NCBI GenBank assembly: GCA_031841125.1
Contig: CM063106.1
Location: 18,476,001-18,540,000 of the forward strand
DNA from: Acanthococcus lagerstroemiae
Lineage: Eukaryota > Arthropoda > Insecta > Hemiptera > Eriococcidae
Length of the DNA: 64,000 bases
Direction of reading: 5' to 3'
Position numbers and translations under genes: made by a program. Shown piece after piece: positions 1 through 12,599 of the stretch. How positions within the stretch are numbered: position 1 is the first letter of the stretch; the number at the start of each line of letters is the position of its first letter. Under the pieces are notes generated by a model, which was given only the letters and a program-made list of their open reading frames with translations, had not been told where the DNA came from and searched no databases.

Positions 1-345
1 AATAGCCCCTCCCCATCAAAGAATAAGATTTTTCCAGGGACCAAAAAAAGTTAGACGATTCGACAATTCAAAAAAACGTCAGAAGATTCTTCTGGGGGAC
101 CCTTGGATGTAAAAACCGATTGCATGATATTCTAACAGTGACTCCTCAGAAAGAAAGATCGTGTGATCTAGAAGAATAAAAATAAGTCTGACAATTTTAT
201 TGGAACCCCTGATAAGCAAAACAAAGTACATGATTCTGGCAGCGTCTCCCAAAAAAGAAGGCCCGATAATTTTAAAAAGATCAGATAATTTGGTTAGGGC
301 CTCTTGTGTGTAAAAGACGAACACGAGATTCTAGCTCAGACCTCA
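1..345. repeat. degenerate ~85-90 bp tandem satellite, block 1
   Basis: About three to four imperfect copies of a unit in which a 'gattctagcag' motif is followed by a C-rich then A-rich tract, a 'gtcagacgatt'-like segment, 'aattttgctagg' and a 'cctcttgtgtgcaaaa' segment. The same unit recurs at 1490-1890. No coding potential is supported; the short reading frames here are incidental. Copies are diverged, so the array is old. Confidence 0.6.
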
Positions 346-560
346 AGAGAAAAATTAAGAGGGAAGCCATGGAGTTCTAGGAGAAAATACGTGTCTCCTA
401 CACAGAGACACGTAGTGTAACATTTTATATGCTTTCGTAAATAAAAAGAATTTCTATGGAAATTTCTATTAACTACACGGCTGCAGACTGCAGTCGCGCA
501 GCAATAATACGGCTGCAAACTGTAATCGCGCAGGGCGCAGCAAAGATCAAGATCAACATG
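345..560. repeat. interspersed repeat, copy 1 (partner at 1185-1345)
   Basis: This stretch shares an ordered set of motifs with 1185-1345: a cgtagtg(t/c)aacat block, 'atatgctttcgta', 'acggctgcagactgcagtcgc', and 'atcaagatcaa' followed by 'atggctagaagaaa'. Copy 1 carries an extra partial duplication of the ctgcagactgcagtcgcg segment (about 478-535). No protein similarity is recognised. Confidence 0.6.
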
Positions 561-589
561 GCTAGAAGAAATTTCTAAAAATCTCAGAC

Positions 590-790
590 TTTTGGATTTA
601 CTAAGGGCTCTCTGGGACTCATCCAGCTCGATGAGGACTCTTCAATTCAGTCATGAACTATTTCAGGCTTGTTCAGAACTCGCCATCTTCAATACTCATT
701 CACGACTTAGAAACTCATTCATATTTGTTCAGGATTTCTTTGGACTCCTTAAGAATTTAGTAGGCTTGCTCGAGACTCAGTAGAACTGCC
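590..790. repeat. short-period minisatellite-like DNA (GACTC/TTCAGGACT family)
   Basis: Degenerate repetition, roughly every 27-35 bases, of words such as 'ggactcttcaattcag', 'ttcaggcttgttcag' and 'ggactccttaag'. Related words recur at 6340-6920, and on the opposite strand at 2060-2200, 3340-3430 and 5940-6220. The 63-codon frame in it has no recognisable similarity and is not called a gene. Confidence 0.45.
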
Positions 791-1184
791 ATTTTTCATA
801 TGTTTCCAGTCTCAACTGTTTCCCCTGAGAGAGACACTGTCCTCAGTTCTCCCCCTTGTATCACTTCCCCCTCTGTTGCTACAACCCTGTCCTGAACAAA
901 TGTTCACTAGTTATCGGAAACTCTTTCAGATTCCTCTATAAAAAGTGATCTTCCCGGAAAAACTTTAGCTGAGAAGATATGACAATATAATCAACTATTA
1001 TGAACTATATTAGGTCTTTTTATGCCTGATTATGTCTTTACTTCTCATTATGTCTTTATTTCTCTTATTAGGAAAAAACCTACCACTAGGATTTTCAAAA
1101 CATCTCGGAGTTTCCAGTATTGGTAATCCAGTGTATTTGGTGAAACTATGTATTTTCTGTTTCCGCGGAGTGCCGGGGCTGGCG

Positions 1185-1345
1185 CTTAGTTTGGCACCCC
1201 ATGAAAAAATACGATTGAGACTCGTAGTGCAACATATTATATGCTTTTGTATCCTAATAAAAAACATTACGGCTGCAGACTGCAGTCGCTAAGAGCACAG
1301 CAAAAATCAAGATCAATGAGCACATGGCTAGAAGAAAAATAAATT
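1185..1345. repeat. interspersed repeat, copy 2 (partner at 345-560)
   Basis: Second copy of the repeat at 345-560 in the same orientation, sharing the 'cgtagtgcaacat', 'acggctgcagactgcagtcgc' and 'atggctagaagaaa' blocks in order. The interval 790-1185 between satellite blocks holds nothing else I recognise. Confidence 0.55.
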
Positions 1346-1489
1346 TCCATGGAAATGTTAACCTTTGAACTGAATTGTCACCATGAAGAGCTAAATCATA
1401 CAGACTGGTTCGTGTGGGGGGGGCATGGAAATTTCTAGGGGGAGCGTTACGGTTTTTGCTATAGTATACCCAGTAGTAAAAGCATATAA

Positions 1490-1890
1490 AATGCTAAAAG
1501 AACCAATTATCAAAAAGAAAAAATCGATCAGACAGATTTGCTGAAGCCTCCAGTGTACAATAAAAAACTATACGATTCTAGCAGCCCCCCCTCCCCTCAT
1601 CATAAAAAAAGGGTCAGAGGATTCAAGTAAATTACACAATTTGGCTACGTTCTCTTGTGTGCACAAATTACTCGATTCTGATAAGACCTTTTAAGAAAAT
1701 ATCAGACATCTGAAAAATTTGCTGGAGTCTATTACGTGCAAAATATCTCACAGTTCTGACCGAGACTCCTAAAAAACGGCAGACGATCTGAAAATGGTCA
1801 AATAATTTTGCTAAGAATCCCCTGTATCCAAAACAAGCTCGCAAAATTATAGCATCCCCCTTCCCCCTCCCGAAAGATAGTCAGGCGGCT
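1490..1890. repeat. degenerate ~85-90 bp tandem satellite, block 2
   Basis: Four to five imperfect copies of the unit also seen at 1-345, recognisable by recurring 'cgattctagcag'-type words, C-rich tracts, and 'aattttgct' followed by 'tcttgtgtgc'. Between the blocks lie the interspersed repeat copies and unassigned AT-rich DNA. From 1890 to 2980 I see no gene, only AT-rich and A-rich low-complexity sequence. Confidence 0.55.
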
Positions 1891-2989
1891 CTACTTCGGC
1901 TCTACAGATTTAGACTGTTATTTTTGGTTTCCTAGTTACTGAAAGGGGGAGGGGCTCACAAAGGGCCTTTGGAAGGAGGCTCTAGTCAGCATATGTTTGC
2001 CTGATGCCCTGTTAAATCTACTACTGAATCTACTGCTTACTGCTCATGGAAGAATATTTAGAACCATGATATGAAGAGTCTTAATAAAGACTGGAAAAGT
2101 CGTCAAAAGTCTCATATGAGTCTTGAACCGCCAGTGAGATCCTGCAAGCATTATGGAGTCTTAAATGAGTCTATATTTACAATGAAGCAGACTATGGTAT
2201 AGCCTATGATGCAAAATTTCACAGGCCGCAACATTTAAACGGGTATTTTTTTAAGTGTGCTCTTTCTCAAAAACAATAATCAATATTTTTTGTAAACTGG
2301 ACCAAAATTAATACTCAAGTTCTAAGGCGTGCAAAAAAGTTCTGATAATATTATTTCAAACCAAAGAGTAAAAGTAGCCGTATCTGCAAGGACGAAGAGG
2401 ATCAGAGACGAAACTTGACTTTCAGTTTAAGAGGGTGGACAAGAAAAATTCGCCGACAAATTTTTCTTAAATTGAAAATTTGCCGATTTTTTAATCAAAA
2501 TATTTGTTATTTGAAAAAAGAATAAATAAACAAATAAACAAAAAAACAAGCAAACAAACATTCATAAAAAATTTAAATGAACAGTTTCAAAATTTGCCGA
2601 CTTCCGAATGATTGGGGAAGGGAGGAGGGGTATTTCAACTCCCACACCCCTATAGTTTCGCCCCTGAAGTGGATAGCTTGTCTTCGCACCCTGAACTGAT
2701 TTCTCAGCCAGAGTTGGAAGATGACCAGAATCAGTTGACAAAATTGAAAAAGTTGAGATTTCTCTGTCGATTGAAATTTGAGTGTAAAGTTCACAAAAGT
2801 CAGTCGATTAGGAATACTTTTTTCCACGTCTTCACCCTCTCCAACAACGGGAAGCCCTTTCTTAATTCTCTGGATTTTTAACAATTTTTGTGTACTTACA
2901 TCATATTTTTTTGAATGGTAGGTTTTTGAGGCAGCTTTCATTCCATCGCATATGAAATGTCCGAGGTACCGTAAAATCCTACTCACTAA

Positions 2990-3230
2990 CAGCCCCTTTA
3001 AAACCACCACAGGCAAGAGACCCCAGAAAATACAAACCCACCCCAGGAAGACCGGTGAGCGCCAGTGCAAACATCTCCTATCAGCACCCTCAGCATCCCC
3101 ACAGAGCAGGTAGAAAGGGCGACTCTGGGCAAAATTGCGAATAATTTGGAATTTCGAGTCATTGTATTGGCCAAAAAGGATGGATACCATATTTCTAATG
3201 CCCCTGGATCCGCCGAAAGGGGCATATCTA
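2990..3230. repeat. interspersed repeat, copy 1 (partner at 45840-46065)
   Basis: About 240 bp closely resembling 45840-46065. Shared ordered blocks include 'cagcaccctcagcatcccc', 'acagagcagg', 'ggatggataccatatttcta', and 'gcccctggatcc' followed by 'ccgaaag'. Both copies are in the same orientation. The overlapping 205-codon minus-strand frame at 2573-3190 appears to be an accident of the repeat, since no domain is recognisable. Confidence 0.7.
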
Positions 3231-3861
3231 CTTTCTACTTACGAGTAAAAAACCACATGGTGGAAGGAAGCTGGCTCGTTACAACAGGGGGCAAGAAATT
3301 ATATTCTACAGCGCCAAAAAAATCTTCAATCCGGCCTCGATCTTAAACAAGTTCAGAAGAGTCCTAAATAAACATTGAAGAATCTTAGTTAGTTCTGAGG
3401 AGTGTCAGCCTCTTATACGAGTTTTCAAACGTGGTAAGAGTTGAAAAAACCTGATATGTTGAAAAGTCAGAATGAAGTAAGGAAGAGTTACACAGAAACG
3501 TATTTGAATTTTAAACAGTTTTAGTAAATTTTAAATAAGTGAAGAAAAGCCTTGAAAAAATCTAAGAAATTATTACAAGATCACTTAAGCATTGAAAATT
3601 GAAAACTGAAAAGTCGACTCCCCTCTTTTCTCGAAAGCAAAAATTGAACGATATTGTGACAAACTAGAAGTTCTCTCAACATTTTCACTTAGTTAAGAAT
3701 CCAGTGAATTTGAGAAATCTGACGGCACACTATTGATAGTATTACCATTTTCAAAGTTAATAGAAGTAATTTTTGGCAATACAAATCGTTCTAAACTCCT
3801 AGCACGTTTTTCTAAGGTTTCTTTATTTCATTTCTCTCTTATCTGCTCACTCAGTTACAAG

Positions 3862-4115
3862 GGGTCTGGTTGGCCGGGTGGATAGCGCGCTGGTCTTGGA
3901 ATCCGGAGGTCCCGGGTTCAAGCTCACATAGCAACTCGCTATATTTCGACCTAGGCCGATTTTTTGGCAAGAAGAGAAGAGGACTAAGACAGCCCTAACA
4001 GTTTCCCCGACGTCTCTGAGGTAATGCTCGAAAGGGTGGATTCCAGAGCTCGGGTTGAGAGCAAAAATGAAAAAGAAGTACTCACTTACTATCGTGAGGG
4101 CAATTATAATAATAT
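3862..4115 (+). repeat. tRNA-derived SINE
   Basis: The 5' end has an RNA polymerase III type 2 promoter. An A box lies in 'tggccgggtggatagcgcgc' (about 3870-3890) and a B box in 'cccgggttcaagctc' (about 3912-3926), spaced as in a tRNA gene. The A-box head resembles tRNA, but the sequence between does not fold into a good anticodon arm, so this is a tRNA-related SINE head and not a tRNA gene. The body runs on to an AT-rich 'attataataatatt' tail near 4115, as is usual for SINEs. No clear target-site duplication was established. Confidence 0.7.
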
Positions 4116-5671
4116 TCAAAGAGAAAGAGGGTGTCAGAAATTACTAAATTCATACAAATTTCAAATTGCCTTTCCAGAATTGTTTCCTGAATCCACCTCT
4201 ATTGATTTTTGATTAATATCAAATCAAATTTCAAAATTCGTAAAATGGTCAACTACTTTTCTTTTAGTCGAAAACGTCAGCACTCCACGCATTTTACTAT
4301 AAGGAGAGAGAGCATAGAGCAAGTGTTCCAGAAATTTTTCAAATTCTAATAGAAGCTGAATTCGGACTTGGTAGAGAGAACCTTAAAAAGGTAGAAACTC
4401 CTGAAGGTCGACTTAGCCCCCTGAAAATGTTTGAAAATATATTAGGTATTTATTATTAGAGGGGTTGAAATCGAATTCTCGGACAGACTAGCCCCTCGGG
4501 CTCCCTCTTCCTCCCTTACGGTGAAGGTAACGTGCGGCATTTCGAAGAAATTCTTCTTCCTATTGGTGAGGATTACATACCCTCAAATTAGGCCAGCAAC
4601 GAAATCCATCAAATCAGTGGAGCTTGTGTGGACCGATTTTCTAGTACGTCTCAAAAACTATTCATTCTATCACACCAATTGTTAATTATTAAGAACGCTC
4701 ATCCGGTTTTACTATTTTACTATTTCATTTTTCATAGTCGATAAACACAATAATTGATCATCAAACCATTTTCCTGAGGCAGGAATTGAAAAATACGAAT
4801 ATTCGAGCCGAACCACTCACAAAATAGAACCATCCGGGTTCGGCTTTAGCCCCATTTTCAGAGAGAATCCGCACTTTCGTATTCTGCGAGACTGAAACGA
4901 TTTACTTACTCTTGCTCTCGCATATTTTAAGATTTAAATGCAGAGTGGAACGTAAATTTTGCTTGTGAAAAAGCAGCTAGCCCAAAGATACTTGTGCAAT
5001 AATCAGACAAGGTGGAAATGCAAGATAACAATTCAAAAAAGTGTTTCGAATAACAGCGAACTTTATCAGAAAAGTTGCACGCAGTTTGAAATACGACTAA
5101 TTATGAACACTCGTTTTTTTGCAAGAAAAAGCAATGCGAGTGTGCAACTTTCCGCGTACTTCCGAATATTAAATACGTTGTAACTTATCATTCTGGTTGC
5201 GGGTTGTATGATGGAATTAGAACACTGTGTAGGAAACTAACACCCTAAATTCTAAAATGCACTTGTGAGTCACTCTAATGAATTATGTGAAATGGCATCC
5301 AAAGCTTCCGCGGATTGCAAACACCATCCCTCTACAAGAAATTTTCCAAAAATACTAATTCTGATTTTGACCTGCTAGTGAATTTCTAGACCCTATAAGC
5401 GATAGAACCTTCCTGAAAACCAGTACTCAACTTCAACCACCAAATCCAAATGTAAAACTCGCAATTTCAAATTCTTGCGCTTGAATCTGAAAAATGCAGT
5501 TATTCAGGGGTAATCCGTCAGTTCAAGTGAGAAATGTTCCCTTTTTCATCCTCTTTCTCAAAGCTAGAGACCTGGGAGGGGATAAACCGTCAGGTTAGGT
5601 GAGCAGTGCCTCCATTTTCATCCTCTTCCTCGACGCTACAGGCCAGGTTTGGGAAAGTATACAATCTTTCA

Positions 5672-5910
5672 CAGAGACGGAAATAAGGGGGCTAGGGGGG
5701 CTAAGCCTCTGGTTTCAAAATTAGCCCCTCTAAATGTTTTTTTTTTTTCAAATTAATCTTAGTACAGTAAGACTTCTTTCTTTTTTTCTTCCTTACAAAG
5801 GAAGTATTACACAGAAAAAAAATCCATTTTTTATAGTTTTTTTTGGGAGAGGGGCTATAATTCTTGGATTTTTCCCCTCCCTCGAAGTTTTCTCTCTATT
5901 TCCGCCCCTG
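5672..5910. mobile_element. hAT-like MITE, degraded copy A
   Basis: Begins 'cagagacggaaataagg' and ends 'ctatttccgcccctg', imperfect terminal inverted repeats of the kind seen at both ends of the 47571-47833 element. Internal T-rich and A-rich blocks and 'acttcctttgtaag'-like words match that element in inverse orientation, so they are one family. No matching 8-bp flanking duplication is visible. From 4115 to 5670 I see no gene or clear element. Confidence 0.6.
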
Positions 5911-5939
5911 GGGAATACCCTTGAAATAGTTCTGAGTGC

Positions 5940-6920
5940 GAATGAGAATTTAAAAGGTTTGAACATGTTTAGAAGAATTTGTAAAGATACTTAAAAAGTT
6001 TGGAAACTCTTTTTGAAAATTTGGAAAATCCTTTTGAAAATGCTGAAAATACTTTAAATCCAACCGGATGAGTTTTAAAGAGTTTTAAAAACGTCTATGA
6101 GTCTTAAACTGGTCTGAAACAGTATAAGAGTAGCAGCGTGGTAGAAAAATAACTTGGAGAATCTCAAAGAACCTTAAATCTGGAAAAAATATTTATGTCT
6201 AAATTAAAAATGTTTGGAGAACTTCTGTCGGTTATCACAATACCGACGAGTTTTTTTTCTAAAAGAAAGGAGGGGAGGAAAATCCTTGAAACTAGCTATC
6301 ATTCTTCAATCTTTATCTTTTAGACTAGCTCTCAGCGTCACCGGCTTGTTTGAACAAATATAAGGCTTCTCAAGACCTGGTTGAAACTCACTGAACCTGT
6401 TCAGGACTGGTTTTCAACTCTTTCTGACTCTTCCAGACTTGATTATTAGGACTGTTCAATATATGATTTAAATTTTTTAAGATTCACATACAACTGGAAA
6501 ATTCCTTAAAACTAATGAGGCTGTTCAACACATGATCTAAACTTATTAAGATTAACATAGAACCGGGAAACTTCCTAAAACTAACAAAGAGATTGTTCAA
6601 TTGTCCTACAAGCTCTCTCACAGCCTTGTACGACTCTTGAAGGCTTTGATTCAAGACTAATCTATATTGTTCAGAACTAATTAAAACTTCATACGACTTT
6701 TCTAGATTTCATGAAGACTCTTCCATACTGGATTAAGACTCATACAAATTCTTTCACGCCTGTCTAACACAAGTAGACGTTTTTCCAAATTTACTGGAAA
6801 TTTTCTAAGCACATTCAAATTTGTTCAAGATTCTTTATGACTCGTCCATATTTGCGAACCACTTTTCAGGATTCTTCCACCCTTGATTAATACTTTTCAA
6901 GGCTTGATTACTTAATTTTT
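5940..6920. repeat. minisatellite-like DNA with reversed halves
   Basis: From 5940 to about 6220 the words are of the 'agtttggaaactcttttgaa' and 'gagtcttaaactggtctgaaac' type. From about 6340 to 6920 the complementary sense dominates ('ttcaggactggtt', 'ctcttccagacttgatt', 'gattcaagactaat'). The unit is about 27-35 bases and strongly diverged. The arrangement looks like one repeat family in head-to-head orientation around 6220-6340. Confidence 0.45.
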
Positions 6921-6928
6921 ATTTTATT

Positions 6929-7905
6929 TTAAAATTTTATGTTATTTTTCATCTGCATTACTGCCACATGAAAAGAAGACAGAACCTGCACAATTAAACT
7001 AGAAAATGTACAATCTTTACTTAAAAACGAATGCAAAGGGAAAAAATTGCAAAATGAAAGTGGAAAGCTGTCCAGTATTCCCAAGACCAATTCCCTCTCC
7101 CGCTGCCATCTCCACTTCAGCACCCAGACAAGACAAGATCTAAAATACTGATTTGCCCGAGACTCTCTGACGTATTGTCTAAGTGAAGGCCGAGTTTCTA
7201 TTTTTTCCCACTCTGTTCTAGTAGTGAAATAAATGTCGAAATCGCCACAAGACTGGACCCTGTTGTACTGCCTTCTTAAATTGTTGAAAAGAGAGTTTTT
7301 AAAAAAGGTTATTCTGCATTTTGAAGGCAAGAAAGTTCTATTTTGTGTATTTATGTGAGGTCAATTATGAATCCATCAATAAGCCTAAATATTTTAGTTC
7401 ATTTACTTTTTTTAGACCTTCACTTTTCATAGTACATATAGCCTAGTTTTTTCACAATATACTCCTGCTTATATAAGAATGTTAATGCCTTACATTTAGA
7501 TATGTTAAAGTATAATTTATTCCTCTCTCTCCAATGTTCATATATTTGAATATCGTTCTGTAACTGTAATAGCCCCGCATCATTCAAAATATTTTCATAT
7601 CATTGACATAATAGAAGAACTTTTGAGTTTTGTATTTTTGCAGTAATGTTGTTGATATAAAGTAAGAATAATAGGGGTCCAAGACAAGATCTTTGTATTA
7701 CATACTACTTTTTATCTGTTGAGTAAGATTTACATAAAGATATGAGACGGTTGGAGAGTCCAAAAGATTTAAGTTTATTAATAAGAAATTTGTGATCAAC
7801 CTGATCGAAGGCCTTCTGAAATTTCGGGTACGCGATATCCACTAGCCAGGCCTTTATTAAGTGTTTGTACTATTTCATACGTAAAATTCAGTTGTGATCA
7901 CATGA
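6929..7905 (-). mobile_element. truncated LINE (jockey/CR1-like), reverse transcriptase to 3' end
   Basis: Read on the minus strand, this is a decayed reverse transcriptase. At about 7850-7790 a stretch reads like the RT motif 'FQKAFDQVDHKFLINKL', followed near 7690-7650 by 'CLGPLLFLLYINNI' (the (G)xxxGPLLFxLYxND core), and then 'NDIQIYEHW', 'NKLYFNISKCKALTF' and a distal 'CRITFFKNSLFNNLRRQYN' segment near 7270-7330. Several stops and frameshifts interrupt it, and the 5' half (endonuclease) is absent, typical of 5' truncation. The YxDD segment is degraded. Clade assignment is inference from the motif style. It cannot encode an active enzyme. Confidence 0.75.
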
Positions 7906-8640
7906 CGTCCTTCATGAAAATCGTATTATCAGACAGATATTCGATTTTTTGACCAAAAATTGCTTTGTACATATTGATGTTATAGTCCTTCGTCTCTCGA
8001 CTAGTTGGATACGTCTCTTCACTTTTTCTCCCTGTGTTAGTTTCTTCATTTTTGAGAAGGACTCACGCTGTACATCCTTCATTATCTGCTCTTCATAGGT
8101 CATTCTTTGTCTTTCTTTCCAGTTCTTTCCCTCAACCAATCCATCTAGCAGTAATAACAATGTCCCTGGATATCTTTCATATTATGACCTATCACTTTAA
8201 CTCTTCTCTTCGTGATTATAATATTCCAAAATTCTCTTTTCCTTCCTATTCGCCTCATATTTCCTCATTCCTGATCTTTTCTGTCCATTTGATTTTCAAC
8301 GTTCTCCGATAACACCATATTTCAAAAGCATCAAAAGCATCTATCCTTTTTTTTTTATTTTTTATTTTTTTTTATTCCTGTTGTTCAGGTCTCACATCCA
8401 TATAATGCTATACTCCAAATAAACGTTCGAAGAAACCTCGCGGTCTTACTTCTGGATCTATATTTGTCATAACATTTCTGCTTTTTGACAAAAAAACGAA
8501 AGAAAGAAAAGCTCTCATAGCTTGTTCCATTCTACTCTTTGTTTCTGTTTTATTTTCTCCGTCTTGCGTTATCAGACTACCTAAGTCTTTAAATTCCTTT
8601 AACTCCTTCATTTCTTCACCTCACATTTCGATATTATTGG
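7906..8640 (-). mobile_element. truncated LINE 3' end, RT tail
   Basis: The minus strand carries a distal reverse-transcriptase region. 8611-8408 reads 'FKDLGSLITQDGENKTE', the usual 'F.YLGS.I..DG' motif. 8330-8280 reads like 'DAFEIWCYRR', the C-terminal 'A.EMW.YRR' motif. 8160-7990 carries the charged tail ('GLVEGKNWKERQRMTYEEQI', 'DVQRESFSKMKKL'). Stops and frame changes separate the pieces and no catalytic core is present. It lies directly beside the other minus-strand LINE at 6929-7905 but belongs to a different family (RTE/L2-like by motif style). Confidence 0.75.
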
Positions 8641-8754
8641 ATTTTGTTTCCATCTACTGACTACCATCATTCTGTTTCATTTTTATTCACCTTCATTTTA
8701 TATTTTATTTTCAATTTCTCCTCCAAATTTTTCATCTTTTTGAAGTTCTCCCCT

Positions 8755-11700
8755 ACGGGCAAAATACCGCCGGGCGGAACGCGGGAGATAATGTGAGACC
8801 GATGAAACCGCGCGATTTTTCAACTTACCAGAAAACGCGCGTTTTTCAACTTCCTAGAAAACGCGCGATTTTCAACTTATTAAAAAACGCCAAGTAACCA
8901 AGCGTTCTTTATATGAGAGCGTTTATGTGACGTTTGTAAAACGCCTCTTTTCTAATAAATTTAAAAACGCTCCTTCCGATTGTTTCTTAAAAAAACGCCC
9001 TTACAAATAATTTTCAAAAGCGCTTCTTTTCAGTACTTTTTAAGAAAAAATAATTGAATAGAAATTAAATATGCAAAAATTATATTAAATATTAATAGGA
9101 AAACAAACTGATAAAAAAAAATAAATAAAAAATAAGCATAGGAACACACATCGTTTCAAAAATGTAGGTAAACATTTTTCATAAACTAGTCAACCATAAA
9201 ATAACTAAAATGTCCATTACAACAATGATAAAAAATGTTAAGAATTGAAAACGACGAAGAAATAAACATTGTGCATTATAAATTTTAATACTTATACAGT
9301 GACGCATTCATTTTTCTCTTCTTCTAATAATTTTAAACATAAGAAAACTGCAATAAATATTAAATGAAGAGTGGTAATAATAAAAAGAAATGTCAGGTGT
9401 ATTTAATATACTATAAATTGCGTGTATCAGTGTTCGGAATTAAAATTGGAAAGTATAAATGAATCTTTTAAAATTAGAATAAAAAAAAAATACAGCAATA
9501 CAGCGTCCTAATATTACCAGTACGCTGCTCCAATGACGATTGACTTGACACCACTTCATGTTGTTCATCACTGTTTTCAAGGTTCTTTTTGGCGGCTGAA
9601 AAGAAAAAAATGAATGAATAAATGAATGAACAATTTAAAAATTGTGTTGCACCTCCTGCTTCCTTTCTCTCTTCTAGCTTTTTCGCCCTGGTTATCGCAT
9701 TCTGCCAGTACTTCAGCCAGTTGGCTACCTCTTGCTCCAAGCCAGAATGAAAGTTGTACTCTTACTGTAAGAAGACGATTGTGTCGCTTTGTCCGAAAAT
9801 ATAGTCCGCTCAGTACCTATAAGTTGACGCTCGTAGTTTCGTATCAAGTTGTCAGGTTTACTCAAACTAAAACACTCCTGTTTTACCAGGTAAGCGCGTC
9901 ACCCTAGCGTTGGTCGACTCCGAGCAGGAGCAAATTAAATGAGTTGGTTCATGAAAAAAGCAGTTCGCGAAATTATTCCGAGTAAAAACCATCTGCTCAC
10001 TGCTCTGTAATTCTGGTTCAAGTTTAACTGTGTAATACACAAGCTTCTGCCAGAAAGGTCCTCATTTGTAAAAGGATTCAGCTGAATTTGAATGAATCGC
10101 AGGGTATAATAGAGTAATGCATGGTTCATACTATTGAGAAAGAGGAGTTCCCTGCTGTATCTGTCCTAAGACAGCTAGAACCGCGTGTATTTCAACGCAC
10201 AGAATTCTGCATGTACATCATCAAATGGAAGGATCAGATTTATGATTGTTGAGAGAAAGAGAACAGCGTAGATATGAGTAACACTCAGGTTTTGTATTTC
10301 AACAAGCGATATCGCAGTATTTCGTCTTCACAGATATCTGGCAACGTTATATTCGCAGATTTCTTTTCAGGTCACTCAGTTTTTTCTTCTCCCACAATAC
10401 ATAAGTATATTATGAATCAACGTTACACACTTTTTTTTTTTTTTTGATATACCGTTCAAAAACAAAAGGTTTTCGTTGGTGTACCTAGACCAGCTACATA
10501 ATCCGAGATCCATGGTCAGTGATAATTATTCTCAATTACAAAAAGTCAAAAACCTTATAGCAAAATTTTTAGTGTTAAAAACGCTATGAAACCCGACCAT
10601 CTTGGTTAAATTTGTTCCATATGTTCAATTTCAGATTTCTTCTATCATAACACTCAGCGAAAAATGCACCGAACTACAAAGTACAAACTTTTATAAGAAG
10701 TCTTAGTCAGGATACCCGTACAAACACAATATCTTCTTTCGCTCTTAGTACAAATCAGTTGTTCTATGTTCTATTCGTTATTCGTGAACCGAGCAAGGAA
10801 TAGTTGATCTCGAACCTGATCGCTGCGACACTTCTCTCTTTACTGATAAAGAACAATCCGGAGCAACATATTGGAGCAGTGAGCAGATTAAAAACCCTAG
10901 TTCGCTAAAAGAGCAAGAGTAGTTGGAGTTGGTTCAGCAAATGAGCAAGGAATTGCCATTCCTATACACGCAATGACGATCAGGGTTGGAACCATTCATT
11001 CTAGGCGGTATATAAACCAGATTTTGTTTCATGTTTTTATCTCATTTCTATGCCGAAGTATGTAATTTGAAACTCTTTTTACAAACGGCAGTTTCCTAGA
11101 CTCCCACTATTTCTATACCACTTCTATGTAACGAATTAACAGGACGAATCTGAATGTGGGAGGTGTTTTGTTATTCAAAATATGTAAACTGAAGATCCCT
11201 GAAACACACAAGTTCTTCAGCGTTGCAGGACAAAATACGAGTGTCAACTTATACAGGGCGATATTATGTACGTGCTCTTAGAAATCAATTTTCTCTCTAA
11301 TTCGTACTCACTATAATGAATCGACATTGCAATCTAATATCGCACTTACTTACACATTTTAAAGATATTGTACGTATTATACATAGTTCTTACCGTGTTC
11401 GTTCTGAGAATCATCCTCCATATGGTTATTTAAATGATATGCATCACAGAATAATACATGGAAACTTAAATAAACCACGACTGTTGTTTTTCGTTTCACA
11501 ATTTCAGCATTTCAGGCTACAAGTCACAGCCTCACAGATAACCGCAGTAACGGTTTCACGTTATCAATAATTTAATCTGCGCGCGCAGATGTATGTGGAA
11601 AACGCCACGAAATTATAATAATTCGGGCGTTTTCGAACCTGTTCATATTCGCGCGTATAACATCATGCGCGCAAAACGTACGATTTCCTATGTATAACAA

Positions 11701-12032
11701 TTACAGAAAACGCTCTCTTTCTTAAAAAAGGGGCATTTTAGTGATATGAGAGAATACGCGCGCTGAACATTTCTTATGAATCTGCGCGTAAATTAAGAAC
11801 TGATGAAACGCCCGGCAAATTTCCCCATCTTTACTTCTCTAAAACGCCCATTTTTGTAACATGAAGAAATTCGCACGTTGAATGTTTTCAAAAAGCAATG
11901 GCTAATGCGCGCGTAATTAAAAAGTTGTTAAAACTGCCAGTAAAATTTTCAAGGTTCTAAGTGATTTTCTAGTTAAAACGCCCGTTTTTTTCAAAAACGC
12001 GCTCTTCGAAGGCGGAGTTTTGTCAGCAGGGT
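8755..12032. mobile_element. putative 3.3-kb non-autonomous DNA transposon with AAAACGC-rich ends
   Basis: The left end 'ccctacgggcaaaataccgcc' and the reverse complement of the right end 'ccctgctgacaaaactccgcc' match at most positions, suggesting terminal inverted repeats. Inside each end, a few hundred bases are packed with short words of the AAAACGC, AAAACGCGCG and GCGTTTT type: about 8805-9040 in one sense and 11590-12005 in the other. Such subterminal repeats are commonly transposase binding sites. No transposase is recognised in the interior, and the short open frames at 9474-9740 and 9626-9907 show no known domain. Superfamily unassigned; no convincing target-site duplication was found. 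Confidence 0.5.
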
Positions 12033-12599
12033 CCTGATGTTTTTTTATTTATTTCTGCAACCACTGTTTCAATAAATAGGAGGATTAGTGACAAACAGCA
12101 ACCATGTTTCACTCTTTTTTGAATTTTAGCTTCTCCCACTTCATCCTCTATTTATATTTGAGCCTCTTGATCCTTATATAAATTCCATATTACTCTTCTT
12201 TCTTTATATGTGACCTGGAATCATGAAATGTGCCTCTCGTGCGAAAACAGGTATTCTAGATACAGGAGTGTAAAGATGGGGGATGGTGCCGTAGTGGTGC
12301 GCACAGATGTACATAGTGTTTACATCTGTGGTGGTGCGTTTACGCGTTGCTATGACAAGCGCGTCTTCTGCTCTTGTTCTCTGTCATTCCCATACGTCCG
12401 TTCAACACGACACCATGTAAATGGATGTTTTTATCTACAAATGCTACATAATATGTATCCAAACCTTTTTTCAGTATTTTTTCTAATAAAAACTTCAAAC
12501 ATATGCTTCTCTAGTTCCTCTACCTTTTCGGAATCAAAGCATTTCTCCTTCCTTATTTGTGACAGTGCTCAGAACTACGTCCCACTATAGAATGAGAAG

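Noticed and set aside
2573..3190. 205-codon minus-strand open frame
   Set aside because: Its proximal part lies in an interspersed repeat also present at 45840-46065, where the frame is not preserved. No domain or splice context supports it.
3862..3935. Functional tRNA gene
   Set aside because: A and B boxes are present, but the anticodon and acceptor stems do not pair convincingly, and a SINE body with an AT-rich tail follows.
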